Source: Microbispora hainanensis (GTDB taxonomy: Bacteria > Actinomycetota > Actinomycetes > Streptosporangiales > Streptosporangiaceae). From it: a stretch of DNA of 64,000 nucleotides. The stretch is from positions 1 to 64,000 of the forward strand of contig NZ_VIRM01000006.1 in assembly GCF_006874475.1 (NCBI RefSeq), written 5' to 3'. Under the pieces are notes generated by a model. That model was not told where the DNA came from. It saw only the letters and a program-made list of their open reading frames with translations, and did no database searches. The position numbers were made by a program, and so were the translations under genes. Every line of letters begins with the position of its first letter. The first letter of the stretch is position 1. This document shows positions 1 to 8,458 of this stretch, piece by piece.

Positions 1-129
1 TTAATGTCGGCTCCTGCGTGAGTCGATCAAGAACAGGGGCGGCGTTCGCTGCCCTCATCCCCGATCGGCGCGCTCTCCCGCCACCTGAAGCGCGTCACCA
101 TCTCCGATCCGCTGTCCGACCTGCCCGCT

Positions 130-358
130 CTAAGGCGCGTATCGTGTTGTGATCAAGTTTTGGGATTCGCCCTTACAGCCGGCCTGATCCGGTTCGGCGC
201 CTGGCCGGCCGTGCACAACCGCTTCCGCCGATGCAGGGCCGCCGACTTCTTCGAAGCCCTGCTGAAGGACGTGATTGCTTAGGCCGCCAGGGGCGGGGAG
301 TCTGGATCAGAGACCTGACCTGGACCACCCCTTGATCACAACCACCTACGCGCCCTAG
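130..358. mobile_element. Decayed MITE-like insertion element with terminal inverted repeats
   Basis: The ends are 28-bp inverted repeats at 130-157 and 331-358, matching at 23 of 28 positions; both contain the core TTGTGATCAAG or its complement. Inside the repeats each end carries TA (131-132 and 356-357), which fits a TA target duplication as made by IS5-type elements. The interior is only about 170 bp and holds a short transposase-like fragment, so this is an internally deleted, non-autonomous relic. The right end forms the stop codon of the adjacent ndgR gene. DNA at 1-129 has no recognisable gene; it may be the tail of an interrupted frame. Confidence 0.65.
178..282 (+). pseudogene. Transposase fragment (IS5-like)
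   Basis: A stretch of 34 codons ending in TAG reads AGLIRFGAWPAVHNRFRRCR and continues into an AADFFEALL segment. The W-x-x-V-x-x-R-F-R-R pattern resembles the first part of IS5/IS1031-type transposases, where it lies between the N-terminal DNA-binding region and the DDE domain. There is no start codon, no DDE residues and no room for the rest of the enzyme. It lies inside the inverted repeats, which supports reading the element as a deletion derivative of an insertion sequence. Confidence 0.5.
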
Positions 359-1071
359 TTCGCGCGGCGCATGGCTTCGGTGATCCGCTCGGCGGCGGCG
401 ACGACGGGGGCGGCGTGCATCCGGCCGGGCGTACGGGTCAGCCGCTCGATGGGACCGGACACGGAGACCGCCGCGATCACCTTGCCGCCGGCGCCGCGGA
501 TGGGCGCGGAGACGCTCGCCACGCCCTGCTCGCGCTCGCCGACGCTGTGGGCCCAGCCCCTCCTGCGTACGCTCGCGAGCGTGGCGGCGGTGAACTTGGC
601 CCCCCGCAGGCCGCGGTGCAGCCGGTCGGGCTCCTCCCAGGCGAGCAGGATCTGCGCGGCGGAGCCCGCGGTCATGGGGAGCGCGGAGCCGACCGGAACC
701 GTGTCGCGCAGCCCGCTGGCGCGCTCGGCGGCCGCCACGCAGACCCGCTCGTCGCCCTGGCGCCGGTAAAGTTGAGCACTCTCCCCGGTGAGGTCGCGAA
801 GCTGGGTGAGCACCGGGCCGGCGACGGCGAGCAGCCGGTCTTCGCCCGCGGCTGTGGACAGTTCCGACAGGCGGGGGCCGAGGACGAACCGGCCCTGCGT
901 GTCGCGGGAGACGATGCGGTGGTGCTCCAGCGCGACGGCCAGCCGGTGGGCCGTCGGCCGGGCCAGGCCGGTCGCCTGGACGAGCTGTGCCAGGGAAGCC
1001 GGGCCCGCCTCCAGGGCGTTGAGTACGAGAACCGCCTTGTCGAGTACTCCGACCCCGCTAGAGTTGTCCAT
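355..1071 (-). CDS. ndgR: IclR-family regulator NdgR (leucine/amino-acid metabolism)
   Basis: The 238-residue product begins MDNSSGVGVLDKAVLVLNAL and has an N-terminal winged helix-turn-helix (about 5-65, with TGLARPTAHRLAVALE as the recognition part) followed by the IclR effector domain. Sequence, length and position divergent from leuCD match NdgR/AreB of Streptomyces, which regulates leuCD and other amino-acid genes. I chose the internal ATG at 1071 over an upstream ATG because a promoter (TTGCAT, 17 bp, CAGTAT) puts its -10 box six bases before this ATG, so the mRNA is probably leaderless. The stop codon lies in the inverted repeat of the adjacent decayed element, yet the C-terminus (AMRRAN) looks complete. 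Regulation is probably autogenous through the repeats at 1067-1171. Confidence 0.9.
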   Translation of the reverse strand: MDNSSGVGVLDKAVLVLNALEAGPASLAQLVQATGLARPTAHRLAVALEHHRIVSRDTQGRFVLGPRLSELSTAAGEDRLLAVAGPVLTQLRDLTGESAQLYRRQGDERVCVAAAERASGLRDTVPVGSALPMTAGSAAQILLAWEEPDRLHRGLRGAKFTAATLASVRRRGWAHSVGEREQGVASVSAPIRGAGGKVIAAVSVSGPIERLTRTPGRMHAAPVVAAAERITEAMRRAN

Positions 1072-1171
1072 ACCCCGATACTGCCGTCTCGCCATACGAG
1101 ATGCAAACGCAATGTTGGGAAACTCCAGATACAGTGTCCATATCCCGATATTTCCGTCTCATCATGAGAGA
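1067..1171. promoter_or_regulatory. ndgR-leuC divergent operator/promoter with 35-bp direct repeats
   Basis: Two 35-bp direct repeats, 1067-1101 and 1137-1171, start TCCATAYCCCGATAYT and share about 80 percent identity; they are 70 bp apart. The first contains the ndgR ATG and its -10 box; the second lies just upstream of leuC. The ndgR promoter (minus strand) reads TTGCAT-N17-CAGTAT. A weaker candidate leuC promoter is TTGGGA (1115-1120), 17 bp, CCATAT (1138-1143). The repeats are the best candidates for NdgR binding sites; binding is inferred, not shown. Confidence 0.6.
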
Positions 1172-1211
1172 CACGACCGCGGGGGTCTGAACGCGAGGAG
1201 GCGTCACAACC

Positions 1212-2597
1212 ATGGGTCGCACACTGGCTGAGAAAGTCTGGGAGCAGCACGTCGTACGGCGTGCCGAAGGCGAACCCGACCTGCTCTACATCGACCTGCA
1301 CCTCATCCACGAGGTGACCAGCCCGCAGGCGTTCGACGGCCTTCGCATGGCCGGCCGCACCGTGCGTCGCCCCGAGCTCACGATCGCCACCGAGGACCAC
1401 AACGTCCCGACCGTGCTCGGGCCGATCTCCGACCCGGTGTCGCGCACGCAGGTCGAGACGCTGCGCAAGAACGCCGCGGAGTTCGGCATCCGCCTGCACC
1501 CGATGGGCGACGCGGGTCAGGGCGTCGTGCACATCATCGGCCCGCAGTTCGGGCTGACCCAGCCCGGCATGACGATCGTCTGCGGCGACTCGCACACCTC
1601 GACGCACGGGGCGTTCGGCGCCATCGCGTTCGGCATCGGGACCTCCGAGGTCGAGCACGTGCTGGCCACGCAGACGCTGCCCGCCTACCGGCCCAAGACG
1701 ATGGCCATCGAGGTCAAGGGCGAGCTGCCGGTCGGCGTGACCGCCAAGGACCTGATCCTCGCGATCATCGCGAAGATCGGCACCGGCGGCGGCCAGGGCC
1801 ACATCGTCGAGTATCGCGGCGAGGCCGTGCGCAAGCTCTCCATGGAGGGCCGCATGACCGTCTGCAACATGTCGATCGAGGCCGGCGCGCGGGCGGGCCT
1901 GATCGCCCCCGACGAGACCACGTTCGAGTACCTGCGCGGCCGTCCGCACGCGCCCTCCGGCGAGGACTGGGACCGGGCCGTCGACTACTGGAAGACGCTG
2001 CGCACCGACGACGACGCCGTGTTCGACAAGGTCGTGGAGATCGACGCCGCGACCCTCACGCCGTTCGTCACATGGGGCACCAACCCGGGCCAGGGCGCGC
2101 CGCTCGGCTCCGCCGTGCCGTCGCCCGAGCAGTTCGCCGACCCGGTCGAGCGGTCCGCCGCCGAGCGGGCGCTGGAGTACATGGGCCTGACTGCGGGCAC
2201 GCCGCTGCGCGACATCCAGGTGGACACCGTCTTCGTCGGCTCCTGCACCAACGGCCGCATCGAGGACCTGCGCGCCGCCGCCGAGATCCTGCGGGGCCGC
2301 AAGGTCGTCACCCGTACGCTGATCGTCCCGGGCTCCATGGGGGTCAAGAAGGCGGCCGAGGAGGAGGGCCTCCACGAGGTCTTCAAGGCGGCCGGGGCCG
2401 AGTGGCGCGAGGCCGGCTGTTCGATGTGCCTGGGCATGAACCCCGACACCCTGAAGCCGGGCGAGCGCAGCGCCTCGACCTCCAACCGCAACTTCGAGGG
2501 CCGCCAGGGCAAGGGCGGGCGCACCCACCTGGTCTCGCCGCAGGTGGCGGCCGCGACCGCGGTGACCGGCCGGCTGACCGCCCCCGCCGACCTCTAG
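1212..2597 (+). CDS. leuC: 3-isopropylmalate dehydratase large subunit
   Basis: LeuC isomerises 2-isopropylmalate to 3-isopropylmalate with LeuD in leucine biosynthesis. The 461-residue protein is full length. It shows aconitase-family landmarks: the [14 protein letters not shown] motif near residue 120, the first cluster cysteine in [15 protein letters not shown] near 345, and the paired cysteines of the [4Fe-4S] site in [12 protein letters not shown] near 405. The start ATG follows GAGGAGGCG. leuD begins 32 bases after the stop, so the two are co-transcribed. The upstream repeats shared with ndgR suggest control by NdgR. Confidence 0.97.
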   Translation: MGRTLAEKVWEQHVVRRAEGEPDLLYIDLHLIHEVTSPQAFDGLRMAGRTVRRPELTIATEDHNVPTVLGPISDPVSRTQVETLRKNAAEFGIRLHPMGDAGQGVVHIIGPQFGLTQPGMTIVCGDSHTSTHGAFGAIAFGIGTSEVEHVLATQTLPAYRPKTMAIEVKGELPVGVTAKDLILAIIAKIGTGGGQGHIVEYRGEAVRKLSMEGRMTVCNMSIEAGARAGLIAPDETTFEYLRGRPHAPSGEDWDRAVDYWKTLRTDDDAVFDKVVEIDAATLTPFVTWGTNPGQGAPLGSAVPSPEQFADPVERSAAERALEYMGLTAGTPLRDIQVDTVFVGSCTNGRIEDLRAAAEILRGRKVVTRTLIVPGSMGVKKAAEEEGLHEVFKAAGAEWREAGCSMCLGMNPDTLKPGERSASTSNRNFEGRQGKGGRTHLVSPQVAAATAVTGRLTAPADL

Positions 2598-2629
2598 TCC
2601 GCCCGCCCCAGTCCCAGGAAGAGATCATC

Positions 2630-3217
2630 ATGGATGCCTTCACCACTCACACCGGCCGGGCCGTGCCGCTGCGCCGCAGCAATGTGGACACCGACCAGAT
2701 CATCCCGGCGGTCTGGCTGAAGCAGGTCAGCCGTACGGGCTTCGAGAAGGGCCTGTTCGCCGCCTGGCGCGAGGACCCGTCCTTCGTGCTGAACGACCCG
2801 GCGTACGAGGGCGCGTCGATCCTGGTGTCCGGGCCCGACTTCGGCACCGGCTCCTCGCGCGAGCACGCCGTCTGGGCCCTCCAGCAGTACGGCTTCCGCG
2901 TCGTGATCGCCTCGCGCTTCGGCGACATCTTCCGCAACAACTCCACGAAGATGGGCCTGCTGCCGGTCGTCCTGCCCGAGGACGTCGTCAAGCGGCTGCA
3001 GGACGCGGCCGAGGCCGACCCGAAGACGGAGATCACCGTCGACCTGGTGGAACGCCAGGTGCGTTCGGGCGACCTGGTGGCCTCGTTCGAGATCGACGAC
3101 TACACCCGCTGGCGGCTGCTGGAGGGCCTCGACGACATCGGGCTGACCCTGCGTCACGCGGACGCCATCGAGGAGTACGAGAATGGACGGCAGCCATGGC
3201 TGCCGACGACCGTCTGA
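2630..3217 (+). CDS. leuD: 3-isopropylmalate dehydratase small subunit
   Basis: LeuD is the swivel-domain partner of LeuC. The 195-residue protein starts [20 protein letters not shown] and carries the family motifs [12 protein letters not shown] and [14 protein letters not shown], the latter lining the substrate site. The start ATG is preceded by AGGAAGAG. The reading frame is open further upstream inside leuC, but homology and the ribosome site fix this start. The last 22 bases overlap the next small gene, so the two are probably translationally coupled. Confidence 0.97.
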   Translation: MDAFTTHTGRAVPLRRSNVDTDQIIPAVWLKQVSRTGFEKGLFAAWREDPSFVLNDPAYEGASILVSGPDFGTGSSREHAVWALQQYGFRVVIASRFGDIFRNNSTKMGLLPVVLPEDVVKRLQDAAEADPKTEITVDLVERQVRSGDLVASFEIDDYTRWRLLEGLDDIGLTLRHADAIEEYENGRQPWLPTTV

Positions 3218-3456
3218 ACGATCCTCAGACCGTAGATGAGCTGCTGGCGCGGCGACTGCGTGATGCGCATCGCCGCGTCAGAGCGTTAGCCTTACCACAG
3301 GAGGAGCAGGCCCGCCTGGCGCGACGGCTGCTTGCTATCTGTGACGTGGCAAAGCGGGACATAGCCCATGCGGCCGCCCGGCTGGACGCCTTCATCGCCT
3401 ATCTGGACGGCACATTCGACACGCCGAGCAGGCGAAACATGCCCCCCGGTGATTGA
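3196..3456 (+). CDS. Small helical protein of unknown function, coupled to leuD
   Basis: This 86-residue product is rich in Arg, Ala and Leu and looks entirely alpha-helical. It contains one cysteine (AICDVAKRD) and no signal peptide or membrane segment. The ATG lies within the last codons of leuD and its stop is 53 bases before the HU gene. Placement between leuD and hup suggests it belongs to the leucine transcript, but nothing in the sequence shows its job. I do not recognise a named family. The tight overlap and the clean frame make it more likely real than not. Confidence 0.65.
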   Translation: MAADDRLNDPQTVDELLARRLRDAHRRVRALALPQEEQARLARRLLAICDVAKRDIAHAAARLDAFIAYLDGTFDTPSRRNMPPGD

Positions 3457-3509
3457 AGTCCCGCGACCTCGTCCCCTAATTTCAAGCGCGTAAGGGGGAG
3501 GAAACCGAA

Positions 3510-3806
3510 ATGAACAAGAAAGAACTCGTCGACGCGATCACGGATCGTGTCGGCGACAAGAAGACGGCTACCGAAGCCGTCAACGCTGTCCTCGAGGCCA
3601 TCCAGAACGCTGTCGCGAGCGGGGACAAGGTCTCGATCACCGGCTTCGGCGCCTTCGAGATGGTGCACAAGCCGGCTCGTACGGCCCGCAACCCTTCCAC
3701 CGGGGATCCGATCAAGGTGGAGGAGAGCTGGATGCCCAGGTTCCGGCCCGGGGCAGATTTCAAGGAGCAGGTCAACGCGGGTGGCAAGGCTGCCAAGAAG
3801 AAGTAG
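3510..3806 (+). CDS. hup: DNA-binding protein HU
   Basis: HU is a small dimeric nucleoid protein that bends DNA. The 98-residue sequence MNKKELVDAITDRVGDKKTA has the two N-terminal helices, then the hallmark GFGAFEMVHKPARTARNPSTG beta-arm with the intercalating proline near residue 63. It ends in a short Lys-rich tail (AAKKK), so it is the short HU type, not the long Lys/Ala-tailed HupS. A strong purine-rich ribosome site, GGGGGAGGAAA, precedes the ATG. A GC-rich hairpin follows the stop. It is likely expressed from its own promoter in the 53-bp gap. Confidence 0.96.
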   Translation: MNKKELVDAITDRVGDKKTATEAVNAVLEAIQNAVASGDKVSITGFGAFEMVHKPARTARNPSTGDPIKVEESWMPRFRPGADFKEQVNAGGKAAKKK

Positions 3807-3829
3807 CCGGCCCCACCCCGCACCAGTGG

Positions 3830-3864
3830 ACGGCGCTCGGAGCCCCCGGGCGCCGTTCGTCGTT
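3830..3864 (+). terminator. Putative terminator after hup
   Basis: ACGGCGC (3830-3836) pairs with GCGCCGT (3850-3856) around a 13-nt loop and is followed by TCGTCGTTT. The stem is short but GC-rich and begins 24 bases after the hup stop. Confidence 0.5.
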
Positions 3865-4035
3865 TCCGGACCCGCTGCGCCGCATGAGGTCCCTGTGGCG
3901 CAGCGGTGCGAGGACCACGCCTTCCTCCCTCTCTGACCTGGGTAAACGTGTGTAATCTCAGGTAAGCGGGTCGTAGGGCGGGTATGCGGGGGAGCCCTCG
4001 ATCGCGTGCACACGGTCGGACCGGGGGAACAGGCA

Positions 4036-6117
4036 GTGCAAGTCGGTCAAAAGTTTGAGACGGCGGCAGCGCGAAAACGCGGGTCCAGCCGGGTGCCGCT
4101 GGACGTGTTCGACCGGGCGCCGGTCGCGGTTCTGGTGACCGGCGGAGACGAGCATCGACTGCGCTACACGAACGACGCCTTCCTGGCGATGTTCGGGCAC
4201 CGGCCGATCGGGGCGCCGGTGTCGGAGGCCCTCCACGACCTCGTGGGGCACGACACCCTCGCCGCGTTCGACGAGGCGCTGGCGACCGGGGAGACGGTGC
4301 GCCTCGACGAGGTCTCCGCGACCGCGGACAGCGGCGACGGACCGCACGAGCGCCTCTTCCGGGTGAGCCTTTCCCGAGTGCCCCTCCAGGGTGACGAGCG
4401 GGGACTGCTGGCGCTGGTCCAGGAGGTCACGGCACAGGCCGCCGCCACGCGGCGGTTGCAGGCCATGGAGAAGGAGCTGCACCGCCTCCGGCGCCGTTAC
4501 GAGAGCATCATGTGGGCGGGTGTGCACGGCGTGTGGGTGACCGGCCCGCATGGCGAGTCCAAAGAGAGCCAGGGATGGCAGCGGCTGACGGGACAGACGC
4601 TGGAGGAGAGCCTCGGCCGCGGCTGGATGGAGGCCCTGCACCCGGAAGACCGCGTGCACGCCGGAGAGTGGTGGGACAAGGCCCCCGAACAGGAGGCCTC
4701 GTTCTACGAGGCGATCCACCGCGTCCGCACCCGCTACGGCGTCTACCGGCACATCCGGTTCCGGGCCGTGCCGGTGCGCGAGAACGGCGAGGTGGTGGAG
4801 TGGGTGGGCACCTCCACCGACGTCGAGCAGGAGTGGCAGGAGGAGCGCCGCGGCCGGTTGCTGGAGCGCGCCGCGGACGCCGTGAGCGACATCACCAACC
4901 TGGAGGAGATGTGCCAGGCGCTCGCCGAGGTGGTCGTGCCCGAGCTCGCCGACACCTGCGACGTCCACCTGCTGCGTGAGCCGAACGGCGGCCTTCCGTA
5001 CGCGCACGCCATCGTCGCCGAGCGCCTCGGCTGCGCCGTACGTGAGGGAATACCGAGGCTGCCGATGCTGCAGGAGCACTACTGCGCCGAGGTGCTGCGG
5101 CAGGCGGTGGGGCAGCGCCGCCCCGCGTACCTGTCCTTCCCCCACGGACGTCCTCCGTTCCTCTACCCGGAGGCGATCAGCACGTGGCTCGCCGAGATCG
5201 AGGCGCACAACGTGGTCATCCTCCCGATCGTCGTCGAAGGCGAGGTCGCGGCTGTGGTCACGGCCTGCGCCTGCGGGGACCGGCCTCCGATCAGCCAGGC
5301 CGACATCGACCTGATGGGGCAGATCCTCGACCACACGCACGCCGCCATCAGCAATGCCCTGCGCTTCCGGCGCACCCAGCGGGTGGCGCTGGCCCTGCAG
5401 CACAGCCTGCTGGCCGATCCGCCCCATGTCCCCGGTCTGGAGCTCGCCGCGCGCTACCAGGCGAGCCCGACCGCCGCCGAGATCGGCGGAGACTGGTATG
5501 ACGCGTTCCTGCTGCCCGGCGGCGCGGTCGAGCTGGTGATCGGCGACGTGGCCGGGCACGACCTGGCGGCCGCCGTCCGCATGAGCCAGGTGCGCAACAT
5601 GCTGCGGGCGCTCGCCGTCGACCGCGACGAGTGCCCCGGCGACGTCCTGCGGCGGCTGAACTGCGCCCTGGAGGCCCTGAACGGCGAGACCACCGCCACC
5701 TGCGTCCTGACCAGCGTGGAACGGGACGTGGAGGGCGTGTGGCGGCTCGCCTACTCGGCGGCCGGGCACCCGCCGCCGTTGCTGGTGACCGGCGAGGGGG
5801 AGGCCCGCTTCCTCCAGGACGCGGGCAACCCGCTTCTCGGCCTCCGCTACGAGCAGCCGTGGATCAGCGCCATCGAACCGTTGCCGCCGCACAGCACGCT
5901 GCTGCTCTACACCGACGGCCTCGTCGAGCGGCGCGGAGAGGATCTCGGCGACGGACTCGAACGGCTGCGGCGACGCGTGGAGCCGCTCGCTCGCGAACCG
6001 CTGGGCCGGTTCTGCGACCAAGTGCTCACCGGGATGCCGGTGACGGGAGAGGACGACGTCGCCATGATCGCGCTGCGGGTGCCGCAGGAAGGCCGCTATC
6101 AGGGAGTCACCCCATGA
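4036..6117 (+). CDS. PAS-PAS-GAF sensor with SpoIIE-type (PP2C) serine phosphatase
   Basis: About 693 residues. An N-terminal PAS domain (about 20-125) is joined by a coiled coil (RRLQAMEKELHRLRRRYES) to a second PAS domain (about 160-265), then a GAF domain (about 280-440), then a SpoIIE/PP2C catalytic domain (about 465-685). The phosphatase has metal-site motifs AEIGGDWYDAF, VIGDVAGHDLAAA and a terminal GEDDVAMIALR. Such proteins dephosphorylate anti-anti-sigma factors in partner-switching pathways; no partner kinase or STAS gene is adjacent, so the target is unknown. I chose GTG 4036 because GGGGGAA lies seven bases upstream; GTG 4006 in the same frame is possible. No membrane segment is visible, so the sensor is probably cytoplasmic. 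Confidence 0.88.
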   Translation: MQVGQKFETAAARKRGSSRVPLDVFDRAPVAVLVTGGDEHRLRYTNDAFLAMFGHRPIGAPVSEALHDLVGHDTLAAFDEALATGETVRLDEVSATADSGDGPHERLFRVSLSRVPLQGDERGLLALVQEVTAQAAATRRLQAMEKELHRLRRRYESIMWAGVHGVWVTGPHGESKESQGWQRLTGQTLEESLGRGWMEALHPEDRVHAGEWWDKAPEQEASFYEAIHRVRTRYGVYRHIRFRAVPVRENGEVVEWVGTSTDVEQEWQEERRGRLLERAADAVSDITNLEEMCQALAEVVVPELADTCDVHLLREPNGGLPYAHAIVAERLGCAVREGIPRLPMLQEHYCAEVLRQAVGQRRPAYLSFPHGRPPFLYPEAISTWLAEIEAHNVVILPIVVEGEVAAVVTACACGDRPPISQADIDLMGQILDHTHAAISNALRFRRTQRVALALQHSLLADPPHVPGLELAARYQASPTAAEIGGDWYDAFLLPGGAVELVIGDVAGHDLAAAVRMSQVRNMLRALAVDRDECPGDVLRRLNCALEALNGETTATCVLTSVERDVEGVWRLAYSAAGHPPPLLVTGEGEARFLQDAGNPLLGLRYEQPWISAIEPLPPHSTLLLYTDGLVERRGEDLGDGLERLRRRVEPLAREPLGRFCDQVLTGMPVTGEDDVAMIALRVPQEGRYQGVTP

Positions 6118-6128
6118 CGCGGGAAGGT

Positions 6129-6157
6129 GCCGGCCGGCGGCGACCGCGCCGGCCGGC
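6129..6157. terminator. GC hairpin after the phosphatase gene
   Basis: GCCGGCCGGC is repeated in inverted orientation at 6129-6138 and 6148-6157 with a 9-nt loop, 12 bases after the stop. There is no T tract. The rest of 6118-6385 holds no convincing gene; a short minus-strand GTG frame near 6232 is discussed under rejected items. Confidence 0.4.
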
Positions 6158-6385
6158 GAGCCGGACGTGCCGTCCATCCGGCCGCGGTAGACCACCGCGG
6201 CCACCACACCGAGCAGCCACGCCCGGTTGACGCGCACGTCGGAGCTCCCTGTTCTCTCGATGTCCCGCCGGTTGGCCGGAGCGGCCGGGAGTTTTCGACG
6301 CGGGTGTGTGTCAAGACGGCCGAGTCGGCTCCGACCACCCGGTGGAAGTGCCCCGAGGGGGCTCGCGAACGACGAGGAGAACACG

Positions 6386-6757
6386 ATGAAGTTCCTGATC
6401 GGCCTGCACATCAACCCGGCCGTGCTCGACGCGCTCACCGACGAGGAGAGGGCGGCGATCGGCGAGGGCCACGGCAGGTTCATCGAGGCGCTGAAGCGGT
6501 CCGGGGAGCTGATCACGACACAGGCGCTGGTCGACCCGTCGCAGGCCGCGGTGGTGTCCGTGCGCAACGGCCAGCCGGTGGTCACCGACGGCCCCTTCCT
6601 GGAGGCCAAGGAATATCTGGGCGGCTTCTACCTGATCGACTGCGAGAGCAGGGAGCGGGCGATCGAGCTGGCGGCGCAGATCCCGGACACCGCGATCGAG
6701 GGTCTCGGCGTCGAGGTGCGGCAGGTCATGTTCGCCGACGGACAATTGGAGGCATGA
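6386..6757 (+). CDS. YCII/DGPF-domain protein, partner of ECF42 sigma factor
   Basis: The 123-residue protein is a single YCII-type ferredoxin-like domain with the characteristic segment TDGPFLEAKEYLGGFYLIDC (DGPF motif). It starts at an ATG preceded by GAGGAGA. The stop overlaps the start of the sigma-factor gene (ATGA), so the two are translationally coupled. DGPF proteins next to ECF42 sigma factors are a known recurring pair; the DGPF protein is thought to be part of the sigma regulatory circuit or its target, and there is no classical anti-sigma factor. Biochemical activity is unknown. Confidence 0.85.
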   Translation: MKFLIGLHINPAVLDALTDEERAAIGEGHGRFIEALKRSGELITTQALVDPSQAAVVSVRNGQPVVTDGPFLEAKEYLGGFYLIDCESRERAIELAAQIPDTAIEGLGVEVRQVMFADGQLEA

Positions 6758-7968
6758 CAGCACCGGTCATCGAGGACCTGCTGCGTGAGCTCACGCCGCA
6801 GGTCCTCGGCGCGCTGGTACGGCGGTACGGCCGGTTCGAGGGGTGCGAGGACGCCGTGCAGGAGGCCGTTCTCGCCGCCGCCGTGCAGTGGCCGGCCGAG
6901 GGAGTGCCGGACAACCCCCGTGGCTGGCTGTCGACCGTCGCGTCCCGGCGGCTCATCGACCAGATGCGCAGCGATCATGCGCGCCGTGAGCGGGAGTCGG
7001 CGACGGCGGCCGTCGAGGTGACGCCCGAGGACGTGCCGGACACCGACGACACGCTCGTCCTGCTCTTCCTGTGCTGCCATCCCACGCTGACCGCGGCCTC
7101 CCAGGTCGCCCTGACGCTGAGGGCGGTCGGCGGCCTGACCACCGCCGAGATCGCCCGCGCGTTCCTGGTGCCGGAGGCCACGATGGCGGCCAGGATCAGC
7201 CGGGCCAAGCAGCGCATCAAGGCCGCCGGCAGTTCGTTCGGCATGCCGGACGGCGCGGAGCTCCAGGAACGGCTCCGGGTCGTCCTGCACGTGCTCTATC
7301 TGATCTTCAACGAGGGCTACACCGCCTCCTCGGGAAGCGCGCTGCACCGCGCCGACCTCGCGCACGAGGCGATCCGGCTGACCCGGACGGTGCACGCCCA
7401 GTTGCCCGGCGACGGCGAGGTGACCGGGCTGCTCGCGCTGATGCTGCTGACCCATGCCCGCCGGGAGACCCGTACGACCCCGGCCGGCGACCTGGTGCCG
7501 CTGGACGAGCAGGACCGCACGAAGTGGGACCGCGGGCTGATCGACGAGGGCATCGAGCTGATCAAGTCGGCGCTCGCCGGCCCGGCGCTGGGGCCCTACC
7601 AGTTGCAGGCCGCCATCGCGGCCACGCACGCCGACGCGGCGACGGCCGACGAGACCGACTGGCCGCAGGTGCACGCCCTCTATCTGATCCTGGAGCGGAT
7701 CGCGCCCAACCCGATGGTCACCCTCAACCGGGCGATCGCGCTCGCCGAGATCGAGGGTCCGCAGGCCGGGCTGGCCCTGCTGTCCACGCTGGACGGGGAC
7801 GAGCGGCTGGCCGGGCATCACCGGCTGCTGTCCGTGCGCGCGCATCTGCTGGAGAAGACCGGCGACACGGCCGCGGCGTACGAGCACTACCGGCGCGCCG
7901 CGAAGGCCACGGCCAGCATGGCCGAGCAGCGCTACCTGGAGTCCCGGGCCCGGAGGGTGCGGCCGTAG
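6754..7968 (+). CDS. ECF42-type RNA polymerase sigma factor with C-terminal TPR-like extension
   Basis: 404 residues, about twice the size of an ordinary ECF factor. Sigma-2 covers about 10-80 (CEDAVQEAVLAA, NPRGWLSTVASRRLIDQMR), sigma-4 about 110-165 (LRAVGGLTTAEIARAFLVPE then AARISRAKQRIK), and a long helical extension (about 175-400) contains the DUF6596 signature LYLIFNEGYTAS and TPR-like repeats (LNRAIALAEIEGPQAGLALL). The extension substitutes for an anti-sigma factor in this class. The ATG overlaps the YCII stop codon by four bases. Targets usually include the linked DGPF gene, but I see no firm promoter motif here. Confidence 0.92.
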   Translation: MTAPVIEDLLRELTPQVLGALVRRYGRFEGCEDAVQEAVLAAAVQWPAEGVPDNPRGWLSTVASRRLIDQMRSDHARRERESATAAVEVTPEDVPDTDDTLVLLFLCCHPTLTAASQVALTLRAVGGLTTAEIARAFLVPEATMAARISRAKQRIKAAGSSFGMPDGAELQERLRVVLHVLYLIFNEGYTASSGSALHRADLAHEAIRLTRTVHAQLPGDGEVTGLLALMLLTHARRETRTTPAGDLVPLDEQDRTKWDRGLIDEGIELIKSALAGPALGPYQLQAAIAATHADAATADETDWPQVHALYLILERIAPNPMVTLNRAIALAEIEGPQAGLALLSTLDGDERLAGHHRLLSVRAHLLEKTGDTAAAYEHYRRAAKATASMAEQRYLESRARRVRP

Positions 7969-7978
7969 CCGCGTCCCC

Positions 7979-8161
7979 TCAGGCCCCCAGGAGGTGCCGG
8001 AGGACCAGCAGCCCGATCTCCAGCCCCACCTGCAGGCCGATGCCGGCCTCGGCGGAGCCCAGCAGGGCGAGGGCGAGAGGCATCAGGACGGGGAACAGGA
8101 CACGAGCCGTCCGGCGCAGGATCTGCGGCAGCGCGAACGGAACGGAAATCGTGATCGTCAT
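7979..8161 (-). CDS. Small hydrophobic membrane peptide, unknown function
   Basis: This 60-residue peptide starts MTITISVPFALPQILRRTAR and continues with a long hydrophobic stretch (about 20-57: FPVLMPLALALLG and IGLQVGLEIGLLVL), giving one or two membrane helices after a short Arg-containing loop. A near-perfect ribosome site, AGGAGG, lies seven bases before the ATG on the minus strand, which argues that it is translated. Its 3' end faces the ECF42 gene. No family is recognised; it could be a small membrane regulator, a stress peptide or a toxin-like peptide, and none of these is shown by the sequence. Confidence 0.6.
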   Translation of the reverse strand: MTITISVPFALPQILRRTARVLFPVLMPLALALLGSAEAGIGLQVGLEIGLLVLRHLLGA

Positions 8162-8458
8162 GACGGACCTCCTGTCTCGTGCCGGGAGTGCGGCACGGAT
8201 GAGAACCCGTCACCTCGCGTGACAGCGGGCGGCGACCGCCTCGACGACGCCGGGGCTTCGCGTCGCGCCGGGGAAGGCGCCGGGGAAGGCGACGGGATGG
8301 GATGGTTCTGGACTACTGCCGGACGTCATCCCGACCACCTCCTCGAAGTCGTACGGCGGCGCGTAGAGCCTCTCCAGTAGAACCCCGGCCGGCTGATCCG
8401 GTCAAACCCGCCCAGGTCAGGAGGATGGAGACGGGGAGAGCGTCTCGCGCCTGAGCGG
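8162..8458. other. Intergenic stretch with no intact gene
   Basis: No complete gene was found. Short open stretches on both strands lack starts, ribosome sites and family motifs. The part next to the small membrane peptide presumably carries its promoter; the remainder borders the degraded TetR/SDR locus and may be decayed sequence. Confidence 0.4.

Noticed and set aside
1..129. Coding fragment HLKRVTISDPLSDLPAL just left of the relic element
   Set aside because: Too short and without a recognisable family; it may be the end of an interrupted gene but cannot be supported from the window alone.
3958..6609. Long minus-strand frame opposite the SpoIIE-type phosphatase
   Set aside because: It has low-complexity composition and the plus strand carries clear PAS, GAF and PP2C motifs. 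The part at 6118-6232 with a GTG start, RVNRAWLLGVVAAVVYRG, looks hydrophobic but immediately degenerates into the antisense of the phosphatase.
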